NCBI GenBank assembly: GCA_012932295.1
Contig: JAAONU010000003.1
Coordinates: 27,080,361-27,144,360 of the forward strand
Length of the DNA stretch: 64,000 nt
From: Cyclina sinensis
Lineage: Eukaryota > Mollusca > Bivalvia > Venerida > Veneridae
Reading direction: 5' to 3'
Both the position numbers and the translations under genes were made by a program. Each line of letters starts with the position of its first letter. Position 1 is the stretch's first letter. This document shows, piece by piece, positions 12,401 through 23,000 of this stretch. Under the pieces are notes generated by a model. The model saw only the letters and a list, made by a program, of their open reading frames with translations, did not search any database and had not been told where the DNA came from.

Positions 12401-14771
12401 ACATCTATATTTGACACAAAATGACAATTCAATATTTAATAGAGACCCAAATTAGCAGAAGAAAACTGTGTTATGGAGTCAGTATTTAATAACAATATCT
12501 CATTACTGTCAAAAAATTTGAACAATATTAAAATAACATGTTGTATTATCTTTGTAAGACAGTCTTCCACATTTATCAAATAGGAAGAATTGGTATTTTT
12601 TTATAAATAGGTTTTCTATCACCTAAATGGATTTCAAGCTTCAATGCATGTTCATTTTCTTCAACAAAATGTTTTGCTTTCTTCTACTTAGATTGCCTCT
12701 AAATAGAGAAACAAGGTCAGTTAACATACAGTGTGTCCCTGTGTGCTGTGGATTTACATCTTATATCTAAGATAGTTTGAAAAGGTCTGCCAAGAACATT
12801 TATTCATTAATCATTTTCAATTCTTGGCTTTGATCAAAGCATTATTAAATTAATTGACTTCAATACAGTAAATACTGGTAAGAACTGTATGAGTAACAGA
12901 ACTACAAACTTACTTTACTAGTAATGAACAGATCATCTCTTTCTATTGTCCCTTCAATAATGAGTTTCTTGATTGCACTGCCGACTGCCCTCTCATTCCT
13001 ATAGATGGCAGCACAGTCTAAATGCCGGTATCCAATCTTGACAGCAGCATGGACAGCATTAAACACATCTTCATCATTCTGTGAATATATTCAATAAACT
13101 TGAAATATACATGAAACACACTTGAAATCTGACCACTCGTGTTTTATTGGCAAAGTTTTAAAATCACTGCACTCACTATCAGTATTATATTTCATAAAAA
13201 TCATCAATGCTAGTGTTAAAGGTCAATGACATGCAAGTCCATGACTACCAAAAGTAATTTACATTTTAGGTAATTGATGAGAAAATAACTTTGGGAAAAA
13301 AACTTCTTCTAATGATAGTAAACTACCAGTATCAACAACACACATGTACAATGCATGCTGGACTCCTAAAACTATAACAAATGTATGGCTATGAATTTGC
13401 ATGACCTTTAAAACAAGGGTGATCAGTGATCACATGTGTCACCTGATGAGAGACAATTAAGCAGTTGTATTGAGAGGTTATTGGGCAGTTTGTTGGCTTA
13501 AACGCTCTTTTTATCCAAGGTCCATAACTCAGCCAAAAACCATTCAACCAAAAAACCCATTAAATATGCACAAGAACTTGAGGTAACGATCAATCCTGTA
13601 ACATTTCGTTCAAACTGCTTTAGTAGTATAGGAGAAGTAGTCCAGACAAACTTTAAATATAAAAATCATTAAAGGGCAATAACTCTGACAAAAAAATCAT
13701 TAAACTGGAAAATGCCAACGATATGCACAACTAGACTTGGTACTGATCATTCCTGTAAAGTTCGGATGAAATTGCACCAGTAGTTTCTGAGGAGTTGTCC
13801 CGACAAATTTTGTGATGGACGAACAGACGACAGAGAAGTGATCCCTATATGTCGCGGCTACTTTGTAGCAGGCGATCAAAAAGAAAAGAGTGTACAGGTT
13901 TTCTCATTTCACCCTCTTTTATAATTATTGGAGTCTGTATTAGACCTAGACAAAATATCTTTAAAACTATCATTTTCCTTTAAATATTTTAACAAGATCA
14001 GCTCTTCTTTGTGTGAAAAAATGATGCTGTCCATTCTCAGATACATGGTGAAACATTAGAAAACTTTTTAAACAATGCTGTTGGCTCTAAACACATGTTT
14101 ACAACACAGTTAAAATATTCCAGCATATTCAGTTTATCATTAGTTATAATTCAGGTAAAGTCCCCAACTGTTGAAAATCAGTAAGACCAAACAGTGGTGG
14201 AAATCTCATGTATGTTAGTTACTGATCTTCAAATACAGTGTTAAGAGAAGGAGTGAATTTATATTACCTTACCAGGTTAAAATCATCAGAAACAAGTAAC
14301 TTTCAGTGCATCAAAGAAATGTTTGCAAATGATTTCTCTTTTGTTCCATGCACATTTCTATACAGTTCCTGTGAAACAATCCTCACTTAAAACTAGCAAC
14401 AAAAACACTGCATATATTGAACAAGTCATTTCAAAAGAGTGTGATTATTTGTAAAGCATCCATATAGCTGATTGTTTGGATAACTAATTAGCCCAACAAA
14501 TTGTGCGCCAGGGCTCTTTATTATATAGACGATGGTCGCCCTTCGCCGACATCTATGTAATATCAGTTTGTAAATCGGTCGGTCTTGCAGTCGAAATATT
14601 GAGACTAGATAACTAATATGATTTCAGTATATCAAATTGTCAGCATCAGAAATAAAAAAAAAGCCAGTGCACTCTATACATTACCTCTTTTGGTGCATAT
14701 GTGCCCAATCCAAGAGCTGGCATTTTCAGTCCTCCCCTAAGGGTGAAAACAAACTTATCATCCCTACCCAT
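412..14771 (-). CDS. aldo-keto reductase, AKR1-type (exons 1-8 plus alternative exon 9; 3' end outside window)
   Basis: Spliced minus-strand gene for an NADPH-dependent cytosolic carbonyl/aldehyde reductase of the AKR1 group. Coding exons: 14685-14771, 12914-13078, 12260-12376, 10075-10152, 6951-7067, 6512-6618, 2995-3070, 2458-2541, then one of two ninth exons (1956-2038 or 412-494). All junctions are GT-AG and all phases match. The start ATG at 14771 opens [14 protein letters not shown], followed by [13 protein letters not shown], the usual AKR N-terminus. By my residue count the catalytic tetrad is complete: Asp50 (LDCA), Tyr55 (IYRNE), Lys84 (ITSK), His117 (LIHWP). The NADPH-binding signatures GVSNFSS, SPLGSPG and [15 protein letters not shown] are also present. 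About 305 residues are visible. The usual AKR1 length is about 320, so roughly 15-20 terminal residues (the HPxYPF tail) must lie left of base 1. The exact subfamily (AKR1A, 1B or other) is not decided. Confidence 0.93.
772..1130. repeat. minisatellite, about 58-bp unit, between AKR exons 9a and 9b
   Basis: About six degenerate copies of a unit containing AATAATTCCCTCATGCCAAG, GTGTC(A/G)GTCAAAGAATGATAT and GAATG. Unit lengths vary by small deletions. It lies in the intron separating the two alternative ninth exons. Confidence 0.8.
1206..1290 (-). repeat. tRNA-derived SINE head
   Basis: On the minus strand an A-box-like TTAGTGGTAATAC is followed about 30 nt later by a B-box-like GAGTTTGATCCC. 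The tRNA fold is degenerate, so this looks like a SINE promoter relic and not a functional tRNA. Confidence 0.5.
1497..1597 (-). repeat. tRNA-derived SINE head
   Basis: Minus strand: GTCCAGTGGTAATGCGCTGG (A-box region, typical D-arm) and a downstream GGTAATGATCCCCC (degenerate B box). Same family type as the copy at 1206-1290. The open frame here is incidental. Confidence 0.5.
1956..2038 (-). CDS. AKR alternative exon 9a
   Basis: This 83-nt exon begins after a TTTGCAG acceptor and ends at a GTAAGT donor in phase 2. It encodes [18 protein letters not shown] then RDFRMNNEE, the AKR helix just before the C-terminal loop. If the donor is not used, the frame stops at a TAA overlapping it, one codon later. 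The homologous exon 9b at 412-494 has the same length and phases. Because 83 is not a multiple of three, including both exons would shift the frame, so mutually exclusive use is expected. Confidence 0.85.
3178..4228. mobile_element. CAGG-ended non-autonomous DNA element, 6-bp TSD
   Basis: Left end CAGGGCCGGATCCAG and right end, reverse-complemented, CAGGCACGGATTTACC form imperfect terminal inverted repeats. The element is flanked on both sides by ATAAAT (3172-3177 and 4229-4234). G- and C-runs lie just inside each end. It sits in AKR intron 6. A 107-residue open frame inside (3758-4081) has no recognisable domain. Superfamily not assigned: CAGGG termini recall hAT, but hAT elements usually make 8-bp duplications. 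Confidence 0.7.
4708..4840. repeat. long inverted repeat (hairpin, MITE-like)
   Basis: Two arms of about 60 nt: AAATAAGTGATTTGGTATTG onward on the left and its near-complement ending CAATATCAAATCACTTATTT on the right, separated by a short GGCCCTCAGCC-type apex. Several mismatches occur between the arms. It could fold into a stable hairpin in the AKR pre-mRNA intron 6. Confidence 0.75.
4988..5676. repeat. dispersed element with about 140-bp internal tandem repeats
   Basis: It starts near TGCCCCCC and ends CTTCGGGGGCATAAAAA, giving short inverted ends. Between them are about four copies of a unit with GGTCAAGGTCAAATA, AGGTCAGTGGGAAGG and CCACTTACTAATAAGGAAG. A GGACTGACGGACTGACGG stretch precedes the right end. 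This layout recalls an abundant bivalve repeat (family attribution from memory). Confidence 0.75.
5862..5948 (-). repeat. tRNA-derived SINE head
   Basis: The minus strand reads TGGTTGAGGGGTTAAAAGCA (A-box region) and then ACTGGTTCAAATCCTAG (B box), with spacing compatible with a tRNA-like promoter. The acceptor stem is not conserved, so a SINE fragment is more likely than a tRNA gene. Confidence 0.55.
7680..9185. repeat. about 145-bp direct repeats, interrupted by a MITE
   Basis: Three units at 7680-8007 and a continuation at 9081-9185 share CTTACTTAGTAATAAAAGTC, GGCAAAGTATGTGA, AGGGGAGTAACTCATA and TTGACTTTTGAAGAGACT. The element at 8008-9080 splits the third unit after GGCTAA. The flanking halves join cleanly when it is removed. 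Confidence 0.75.
8008..9080. mobile_element. Harbinger-like MITE, about 35-bp TIR, TAA target duplication
   Basis: Left end GGCCATACCAAATCGTTCTT; right end, reverse-complemented, GGCCATACCAAATTGTTTTT. Identity continues through TCGTTTAGCGTCC. TAA flanks both sides (8005-8007, 9081-9083). The surrounding repeat units have an uninterrupted GGCAAAGTATG at the same place, which gives the empty site. A 3-bp TAA/TTA duplication is typical of PIF/Harbinger. There is no transposase frame, so it is non-autonomous. It lies in AKR intron 4. Confidence 0.8.
10372..11232. repeat. 44-bp minisatellite in AKR intron 3
   Basis: About 19 head-to-tail copies of a 44-bp unit: TTAGATACAGGCAAGCC, AATATGGAAGTGATC, YTGTACAGGC followed by A or TC. 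Two variants, GGCACTTAG and GGCTCTTAG, are interspersed. Copies at the left edge are more divergent than central ones, as expected for unequal exchange in the middle of the array. Confidence 0.92.
11513..12067. repeat. dispersed repeat family, GCTCACCTGAG-ended
   Basis: Left end AGAGGGCAAGGATGGCCCTA with CGCTCACCTGAG; right end GGCTCAGGTGAGCTAAAAA, its inverted counterpart. The interior has two to three units of about 170 bp with GAAATTATTGAAACAACC, TTCTGACAAATTTC and GTGTTAACAAGGTTTTTC. A second long copy is at 62068-62647 and a partial copy at 61585-61762. Confidence 0.8.
13480..13880. repeat. probable dispersed repeat fragment in AKR intron 1
   Basis: It has two diverged half-units sharing AAACCATT or AAATCATTAAA followed by AATGCCAACGATATGCAC-like text, and it ends with GGACGAACAGACGACAGAG and GATCCCTATATGTCGC. 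The tail resembles the end of the element at 34621-35435. The boundaries are uncertain. Confidence 0.45.
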
Positions 14772-16429
14772 GCTTCCTGCTGACCGGCAGACAAATCTTA
14801 TCTCTCAGACTGTCTCTAACAACTAAGCTAGTCTACTTGTACTCTGCAAACACAATCTGTGCAGATCCGCAGCACGTCCGTCAAAACAGAACTGCAGGAT
14901 TAAAAAAATGTTGCGTGTATAAACAGTGCAATTGGAGTGAAATGCAGTAGACAATTCAGACTGACAACGCAAACAAAGTGGGTTATCTCTTCACCAAAAT
15001 GGGTTAGGATACATGAGACTGATGCATGTGACCTTGACCTTAATTGTAAATAATTTAGGTTGTATGTTACCAAATTCACCTAGTGTTTCTCAAATAAGAT
15101 ATGGCCCATCCTAGACTGGTCCCCTATTCGTCTCTTTCTCTTTGATGATTTATTAGTTGTTGTTTTTTTTTTAAAGATATATCTGCATATTATTTTTATT
15201 GCTACAAATTTTATTCATTATCATTACATTTTTTTACATTTCGTTTTATTTTTCACCATTCCATTTCCTATAAACGGACAACTTTATTGAAAGTTTCATT
15301 TGGACATTTGATTCTCTAAAACTATAAACATCGATGTGACGTAATAAAATGACAGAAATGGACATGCAAGTCAAGTGTAGAATTCCAACAAACACTAAAT
15401 AACTGGCAACATAGAAAAAAACGGTACAAACAGATCTAATTCAGTCTGTCGCTACGCTTTCTATGTCAGTTAATTTTTACTTTTTGTCTATTTACAAAGA
15501 TGTAAAAGGATGTGCAGGATGTAAAAGTAAGAGGTTGAATAGAAAAATGAACTGTTCATTGGCAAACTGTTTAAAAAATGACAATAAGGTTTATTTAGAA
15601 CAAATAATAGTTTTGTCTTAAGGTTCGGTTTTTCGTTATTTTAACAGTTTGAGGACGTTGCAGGAAGAGAAACGCTTTAAATACGCCTATCATGAAACAA
15701 TTCTCTACACAATTAACTGCCATGTCAAAAACCTTTCTAATCGTTTCAGTTGTTTTGTCCGTACTGAAAACGATCGAAACAGTAGCTGGTCAAAAAACAA
15801 CAGGGTTGCTTTTATGGAAAACATAATCGTTTCGATATTATGAAAAATAAATATACAGAAAAGAGCGGCATGATTTCTCTATATACACTCAATATATTAA
15901 TAAAATTACAATAACTGATCATGTAAGGCTGTCTCAGCGCATCTCAATGAATAAATTTAAGTTATAAATTGGTTATGTTTCATTTTCTAATGATATGTAT
16001 TAGTGCAATTTTTAAACATTCAGCATCACTTTAAACTAAATGCTCTTATAAATGTACAGTAAAATGAAATAAAATACCCAGTGCATTTGCTTCTTCTGTT
16101 AATATCGCAGTTAGTCATAAAACATTCTCAAACACTGGCACACTTTCATGACTTGAGTACCAGGGTCCGCTTTTACTTGATTTTTTTCTGATTATATTTA
16201 ACGCATATTAAATCGATCATTCAAGAATTTCCATTCGAACATATGTCTAAATCAGACATCTCTTTCTAACATATGAAAGTCTATGTTTATATACTTTTAT
16301 CTGCGTAATGCATGGCCATGTGGTAGAGAATTATATATTAGGCATATATTAGGCATGTCTATAAGAAATGTTTTTGCGATTTGCTTTTTTTTCTGAAATT
16401 AGTTTTAGTTTCGAAAGCAAAAGGGTGTT
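14772..16429. other. AKR upstream region, no further gene seen
   Basis: This contains the 5' untranslated and promoter region of the AKR gene, which reads leftward from 14771. No TATA box is convincing. A 64-codon frame at 15649-15843 has no recognisable domain and is probably incidental. Confidence 0.5.
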
Positions 16430-16630
16430 CAGGCGCGTAGCGCGGCATAATTGAATACTCGTTCGAGTAATGAACAAAACTAAAAATTATACAATAATGC
16501 AGGAGCTTTTGTAGGCCTTTAGGCCCAGTGACCCCTGACCAGAGCGTTGCCCTGGACCCACAGCGGGGACCCTAGTGGCCCTCAGCCTCTATGTTCGAGT
16601 AACATTAAAATTAGTTGCGCTACGCCCCTG
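16430..16630. mobile_element. short MITE, 201 bp, CAGG ends
   Basis: Left end CAGGCGCGTAGCGCGGC; right end, reverse-complemented, CAGGGGCGTAGCGCAAC. Just inside each end is a second matching block around GTTCGAGTAA. The flanks GTGTT and GCGTT are only an imperfect duplication. Its length and ends suit a hAT-like MITE, but this is not proven. Confidence 0.6.
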
Positions 16631-17649
16631 GCGTTGGTATATCTTAGGATGGTATATGGTCTGTTGTGGACAAAGTTTGTCAATCTCAAAATGACTAATG
16701 CCAGGCAATAAAATAAACTATAAAGATTTTCTGATTTCTGATCAATTTTGTCCACATGTGACCTGTATATATCCACCGAGCATCGTGCACTCCCTCTGTG
16801 CAAAAGTAAAATATAAAACCAATCACTTTATTTTCTTCAGAAGACTGAAGATTTACTTCATAAATGGATGGCCACCCATGAATGGGACCACGTTTTGTTC
16901 GAGAAAACATTCCTACAAGAAGTGAAATACAGAGAGAAAATTCAAAGAATAGGTTCTACCTCAACTTCCTTATACCAAAACAGAATTGCAGACAGAAGTA
17001 TTTTTTCATCTTATATCTGACTGTAACTGTAACCCTGGCCAGCTTACAGTTTCTGTAACTTCTTCAAATATGTTTTGCCATTCTTTAGCTAATTATGTTT
17101 TCATTAGTCTTAAACAACTTTGTTCCAACAATTATACGCGCAGGTTTAGCAAACTTTTGACCTACTTAAGAGACCAATTAAGTTAAAACGAGGCATATGT
17201 TCCAAATGAATATTTACAATTATTTCATTGGTTACGGTCGAAAACTGCTCTAGAAAAAATTACATGACAGTTTTTGGGGTACCCATGAGTGGCGAGTTAA
17301 TATTGTTTAAAAAAACAACTATTTTTCTGTTGTATCAGCCAATGTTATTTACGGACATGTTGATTAAAAATGAAAGAAGCAGCAAAGCTTTAAGTCTAGA
17401 AAGACTATAGAACGCAATGTCTGCGGCTGCTTATGTAAAAAATGCATGCTTCTTTCAATGATGGAATGTTTTATTTCAAATCCGACGACGATGGAACGCT
17501 CTTATTTGTTATTTTTATTCTCTGGATAATGTACAGGTTTCTGGAGACACTGAAATTGACCTAGAGCTACTCGACAAGACTGAACGTGCCATTCATCAAA
17601 ACATCAAAAGTAAAAATTACAATTTCTGAAATGAAAATTTTCGAAGATT

Positions 17650-18003
17650 TTATATCTTCTATAAATAGGACCCCCGGGCAGGGCAAATTTTGACCCCAGT
17701 GATGTAATTTAAACAAACTGGTAGAGGACTTCTAGGTGAACCTGAAAGCAAAATATCTAAGCTATTTTAGACAAGAAGACTTTCAAAATTTTTCCTTTCT
17801 GTTGCCATAGCCACCAGAGTTTTGAATGATATTCAATTCTTTGAACAACTTTTGTAGAGCTTCATGCATGGAACATCCCAGCAAAGTTTAATCATCTTAA
17901 ACTGTTTAGGAGGAGATGATGTTTTAAGGTAAAAATGAGCGACGCACATCAGACAAAAGACAATCACAACAGCTCATCTTGAGCATATGTTCCGGTGAGC
18001 TAA
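17650..18003. repeat. dispersed repeat fragment ending GTGAGCTAA
   Basis: It begins ACCCCCGGGCAGGGCAAATT and ends CAACAGCTCATCTTGAGCAT followed by TTCCGGTGAGCTAA. The end recalls that of the family at 11513-12067, but the body is different. No open frame or splice structure supports a gene. Confidence 0.45.
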
Positions 18004-18944
18004 TGTAAGTGTTTTTTTTTTATTTTCCATAGCACTCTTCTTAAGGCGTAACACACAGGTATGGCCACTTTTTTAAGAATCAATTAGTTCTGGTCAACAT
18101 ATCACCCTACTGACATCCACAAATTGCTCACAAATGGATTTCAACACTAGCTAAAATAAACCGACCCATTCGGTATACATATCCTCCTAAATCGAGGAAA
18201 AACAGACTTAGGCACGTATTTTTAACATGAATTCTCTGTAATGACCAAAAAAGTTGGCACGCATAGTCATTGATCTATTTAAGAAATAAGTATCAAACTC
18301 AACTGGAAAATACAATCGAATTTTATCCGAAATATTGGGGTAAAATGTGATTTAGGTGGTGTACCTAACATCATTTAACTACAAAAATCATTTGAAAGAG
18401 CAACCATTAATTTCACACAAACAGTTATAAAATTTCTGGGCAATCTTTACACTATAAGGGATGGAAATATTAGCCTGGTTCCGGGGCGTTTACTTAATAG
18501 TTTATCAGTTAGGGGCAGTTAATCCAGAAGAAGAAAATTGGCACTTACCTGTTTTTCCATTTTTTACCTCCCCTTAACTGACTCTTCACATTAGAAATTA
18601 ATCAAATTGGATGCACATCCGACCATTTAGACTGGCTTTCAGTACTTATGTTCTGAGATTTCAATTTATGATCTCCCTTGTATATAGACTTTTCTATTTT
18701 CTTGCTCCTGAGCATAAGAAGCAAATTCTACTCAGAATTTACTGTTACAGACTGCCATGTGTTGATCTATATATTTGAGCAATGACAGAAACATATTGAC
18801 AAGGTAATGTGTTAATGAAAACACACCTGTATTTGTTTTCCCAAAAATATTGTTTTAATAACTAAAGGTATAGAAAGAATAGAATGTCAGGCTTGGAGGT
18901 AGTGGGTTCAGTTACCACATTTGGATTTTTTTTACCATAGCTTG

Positions 18945-19397
18945 TGTAAACGATTAGTTGGTTTCCTGAATTCAAACAGTTGGGGAATAGCAAAAGTCCA
19001 ATGTAAGTTTTTGATGTTTATTAAATCATAAATAATATTTGAATATAGAATTTAAGATGTTGCTTTTCCTAAAGATTGTTACTAACTGAGAAAGAAATAC
19101 AGAAGTACAAGTACATATACAATTCAAAGTTCTAAACACAGGATGTTCTAAGATATATAAAAGAATCAAACACATTGTATCACAGGAAGTTACCATAAGG
19201 TGTTAATGAGTATATGTCAATCAATTGGAAACTGAAAGTGTTTGAAGATATAATATAATACTGAATGGAAGGAAATGGTAGGAAGGTCCTAATGATGACT
19301 GCCAATCATTCTGACCTTCCTTGAAATTGTCTGAAGTTTTATACAACCCAAAAATCTAAAGACATAAAATTTATATATGAATAGCATATATATAACA
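18945..19397 (-). repeat. LTR 1 (outer 3' LTR of the tandem)
   Basis: 453-bp long terminal repeat preceded by CTTG. On the coding strand it carries TATAAAA near its upstream half and an AATAAA near its end, the usual U3 and R signals. Immediately upstream on the coding strand is a short purine tract ending GGCGGGGA (19398-19405 on plus), the likely polypurine tract. Confidence 0.92.
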
Positions 19398-20085
19398 TCC
19401 CCGCCGAAAAAGAAAATAATTTCTAATTATCAATTTTTATATTATTTATATTTTCTTTCTCTTTTTTTTTTTTCAACAAATTAAAGTGACATATATATAA
19501 TAACAGTTAAATTTAAGTATGCTCAAAAGATACTTAAATTACTCAACTAGAAATAAGATAAATGTTTACACAACTCAAGAGAAATAAGCTATATACAATC
19601 CTACAACTTAATTAATACACAATCCATATCAGTTGAAGAAATGTAAATTAATGAATAATGTAGCATATAACTACTCTCAATTTACAACCTGCGGGAGTCA
19701 AATACCCTTATGTAATGGAATGAATACAACTAAATTATATCTAATTAGGACTTTCCAGGCTAGAAAATTAGTGTGATCTACCATCGTACTTCTAATGTCC
19801 GGTAAATTAACTGCTTAATCAACACATGTGGCAGCAATAACCATGATTCCACAAGGGATCAACCTATTAGAAGGTGTCTATATACAAATTTGTATGTAGA
19901 GGATTCAGACATTTTCTTATAATTAAAAACAAATTGAATATTCAGATGCAAAATTATAAACCAAAATTGTAATATCCTAGCACAAAATATGTATACAATA
20001 TGTACAAAAATTATCTATGATTTTCCGGTCATTATCGTAATTTACAACACTTCATTTGTTCAATCGTTTGTTAATTACCAATTAA

Positions 20086-23000
20086 TTATTCGCTATTATG
20101 CATATCAACAATGACTGGAGGAGGGAATTGCCTAACTCTTTGTAATGCGATTGGACTCAATGATGATACAGGAACCCATATGGAATTTTCAGAGGGTTCG
20201 CCTTTTATTTGAACAAGATATTCTTGTTTTTGATTATTGAATCGCTGACCAAGAACACGTTTTATTTTATGGTACCCTTTGTCTATTTGTCCATCACTGC
20301 TCATTACATCATCGATGTTTACAGTAAGACCGAGCCTTTCAGGTGGTTGTCTCTGCCGAGATGATCGTCTGGGGGGCGGAGTTACTGTTGAATGCATGTT
20401 CGGCACAGTAATAGTTGGTTCTGTCATGGTATGTTGCTTTTCAGACAAATGGTCATGCACACTCCCTTCTTGCCTTCCTTCATGCTCATTGGTAGTCACC
20501 TTTGGCAGGAAATATGATGAAGGGTTTGGCTTTCTGACATAAGCCATTTTTAGTCTGTTCATGTGGACTGGGTTTTTCCATACCTTGTTCTGTTGATCAC
20601 GTAATATAACTAAATGATCACTTTGTACTTTATCCACAACATATGGACCAGTATATCTGTTTTGAAGTTTCTGACCCGGTCCTTTTGTTTCTGTCATTAA
20701 ATATACGTAATCTCCAGATTTCAAATGTAGAGTGTTGATGTTCTTGTTTTCTCTTTCTATCATTTTTTGTTGGTAAGCTGTAACGTTTCTTTTCATTTCT
20801 GTTCTTATAATATTTAATTTTTCACTCTGCTTTTTTATATAAGATGTCATATCTTGAGGAATTGTATTGTTATCGGATAGGGTTTGTGTAGAAAGTGGAA
20901 ACTTTGGGCGTTGTCCGTATACAATTTCATGTGGTGAGTAACCCATTCCAGAGTGGACAGATTGATTTATTGAAAATGTTACTGAACTGAGTATTTCATG
21001 CCATTCATGTCCTCTGTTTTCCAAATACGGTGTAAGTCTTTCAGCAATTGTCCTGTGAGTCCTTTCACAAGCACCCAGACAATGGTGACTAAAACTTGGA
21101 GTAAATTCCTGTGCAATCTGAAGACGTCGACATATATCAGCCAAACATTTTGAGGTGAATTCAGTCCCTAAGTCGCTAATGATTGTGTCACATATTCCAT
21201 ATTTGGTAAAAATTTGCATCAGTGCAGATGACACTGACAGAGTATCCTTATTTGCAATGGGAATTGTTACTAAATATTTGCTGAACATGTCCACTGCTGT
21301 AAGAACGTATGAAAACCCTTGTTTTGTAACCGGAAGAGGACCATATAAATCTACTTGCCAGACTTGGAAGCATTCCGTTGGTGTTGGATATCCAGTAACG
21401 CGAGCCTTTGTTTTATGTTTTGTGACTTTACGTTTCTGGCAGCTGTCACATGATTTGACAAAATCAGTTACTAGTGAGCCCATTTGTTTAAAGAAATATC
21501 TTTCACGTATTCTGTCCAAGGTGTCATGGATGCCAGAATGCCTGCTCATTGGTGAATCATGGTAAAGCTGAATAATTTGTTTGATCATAATACTTGGAAC
21601 CACTAATTGATAATTGTCAAATAACTTTGATCTTTTGGATTTCGTTTGTCTGGAATGCATGAGAATACCATCTATCATGACGTAGTCATTTGATTCAAGA
21701 AATATTCGACGTGATTTCTTCTGTCCTTTTGGTAATTGATCCTTTTCTAAATAATTAATAAGGGAAGATAACTCTGAATCATTTCGTTGTAACTCTTTTA
21801 TCTTTCCAACACTAAAATCAAACTTTTTAAACAATTCATGTTGTTGTACTCTATTATTCAGATCACTGTGTTCTGTACATGTTGTTGAAGTGGGACTATC
21901 GGAATGTTCATCACTTATTTCTGTACTGGTATCTGATAGTGTTGACATTGATGATGATGATGACGATGATGATGATTCTTCAGTTTCCAAGTTTGCTGTT
22001 ACTTTTGTAATATTTCTGTTTCCAGTGGGTAGTGAAGTGTTTTTACTGTAGTTGTTTAACCTTAGATAACCTGTCTGTTGTATGCAGTCCTCGCTGTCTG
22101 CATCATATTCATTATCAGTTCTATTAGTTCCACTTAACTTTGAATGGCTGGTCAGTTTGGCATGATTTATGACTGGTGATTCATTATCACTGCATGCCTT
22201 GCCTAACAGTTCTTGTAAAGTTTTCCCGTTAGGTAATGTCACAGGTGTGGTTCTTTCAACAGCATAGGGAAAAGAGGGGTCATTTTCATCTGGGCTAAAG
22301 TCCATTTTGTCACCATTTTCATTTGGGAATGCCCTTGATAATGCATCTGGAACTGTCATTTCACTTCCTTTCTTGTATAATATGTCAAATTCGAATTCCT
22401 GTAAAATTGCTAACCATCTTTCATAAATTGCGCCTTTCATTTGTTTCTGGAAGAGAGGTTTTAAACTTTGATGGTCACATTCAACGAAAAATTTCCTTCC
22501 TCTTAAATATGATGCACAGTCTAAAATACTGGAAACCATTCCTAGCAGTTCAAGTTTGGTAGGTCCATATGATCTTTGATACTTGTTTAATGATTTTGAA
22601 CCAAATCTGACAACCCTAATAGTTTCATGATTTTCTGTCGTCTTGTGCTTTTGATATAACATATATCCAACTCCCAATGCAGATGAGTCAACCGCGAGAT
22701 AGAATGGTAAATTATAATCTGGAAATGATAATGCCTCAGAATTTACAAGTAATTGTTTTAATTTTTCAAAAGCTGTTTGGTGTTCATTTCGCCATTGAAA
22801 TTTCACGTCACGTTTAAGTAATAGATACAAAACACCTGAAATCATGCTGTATCCTGGAATAAATTTTTTAAACCAGTTCATTAAGCCAAGAAACCGTTGT
22901 AGTTGTTTTACAGTCTTTGGTACTGGGTACTGTTCAATTGCTTTTATACGATCAGTTGGGGGTCTGATGCCTTCACTAGAAATTTCATGTCCTAAAAATA

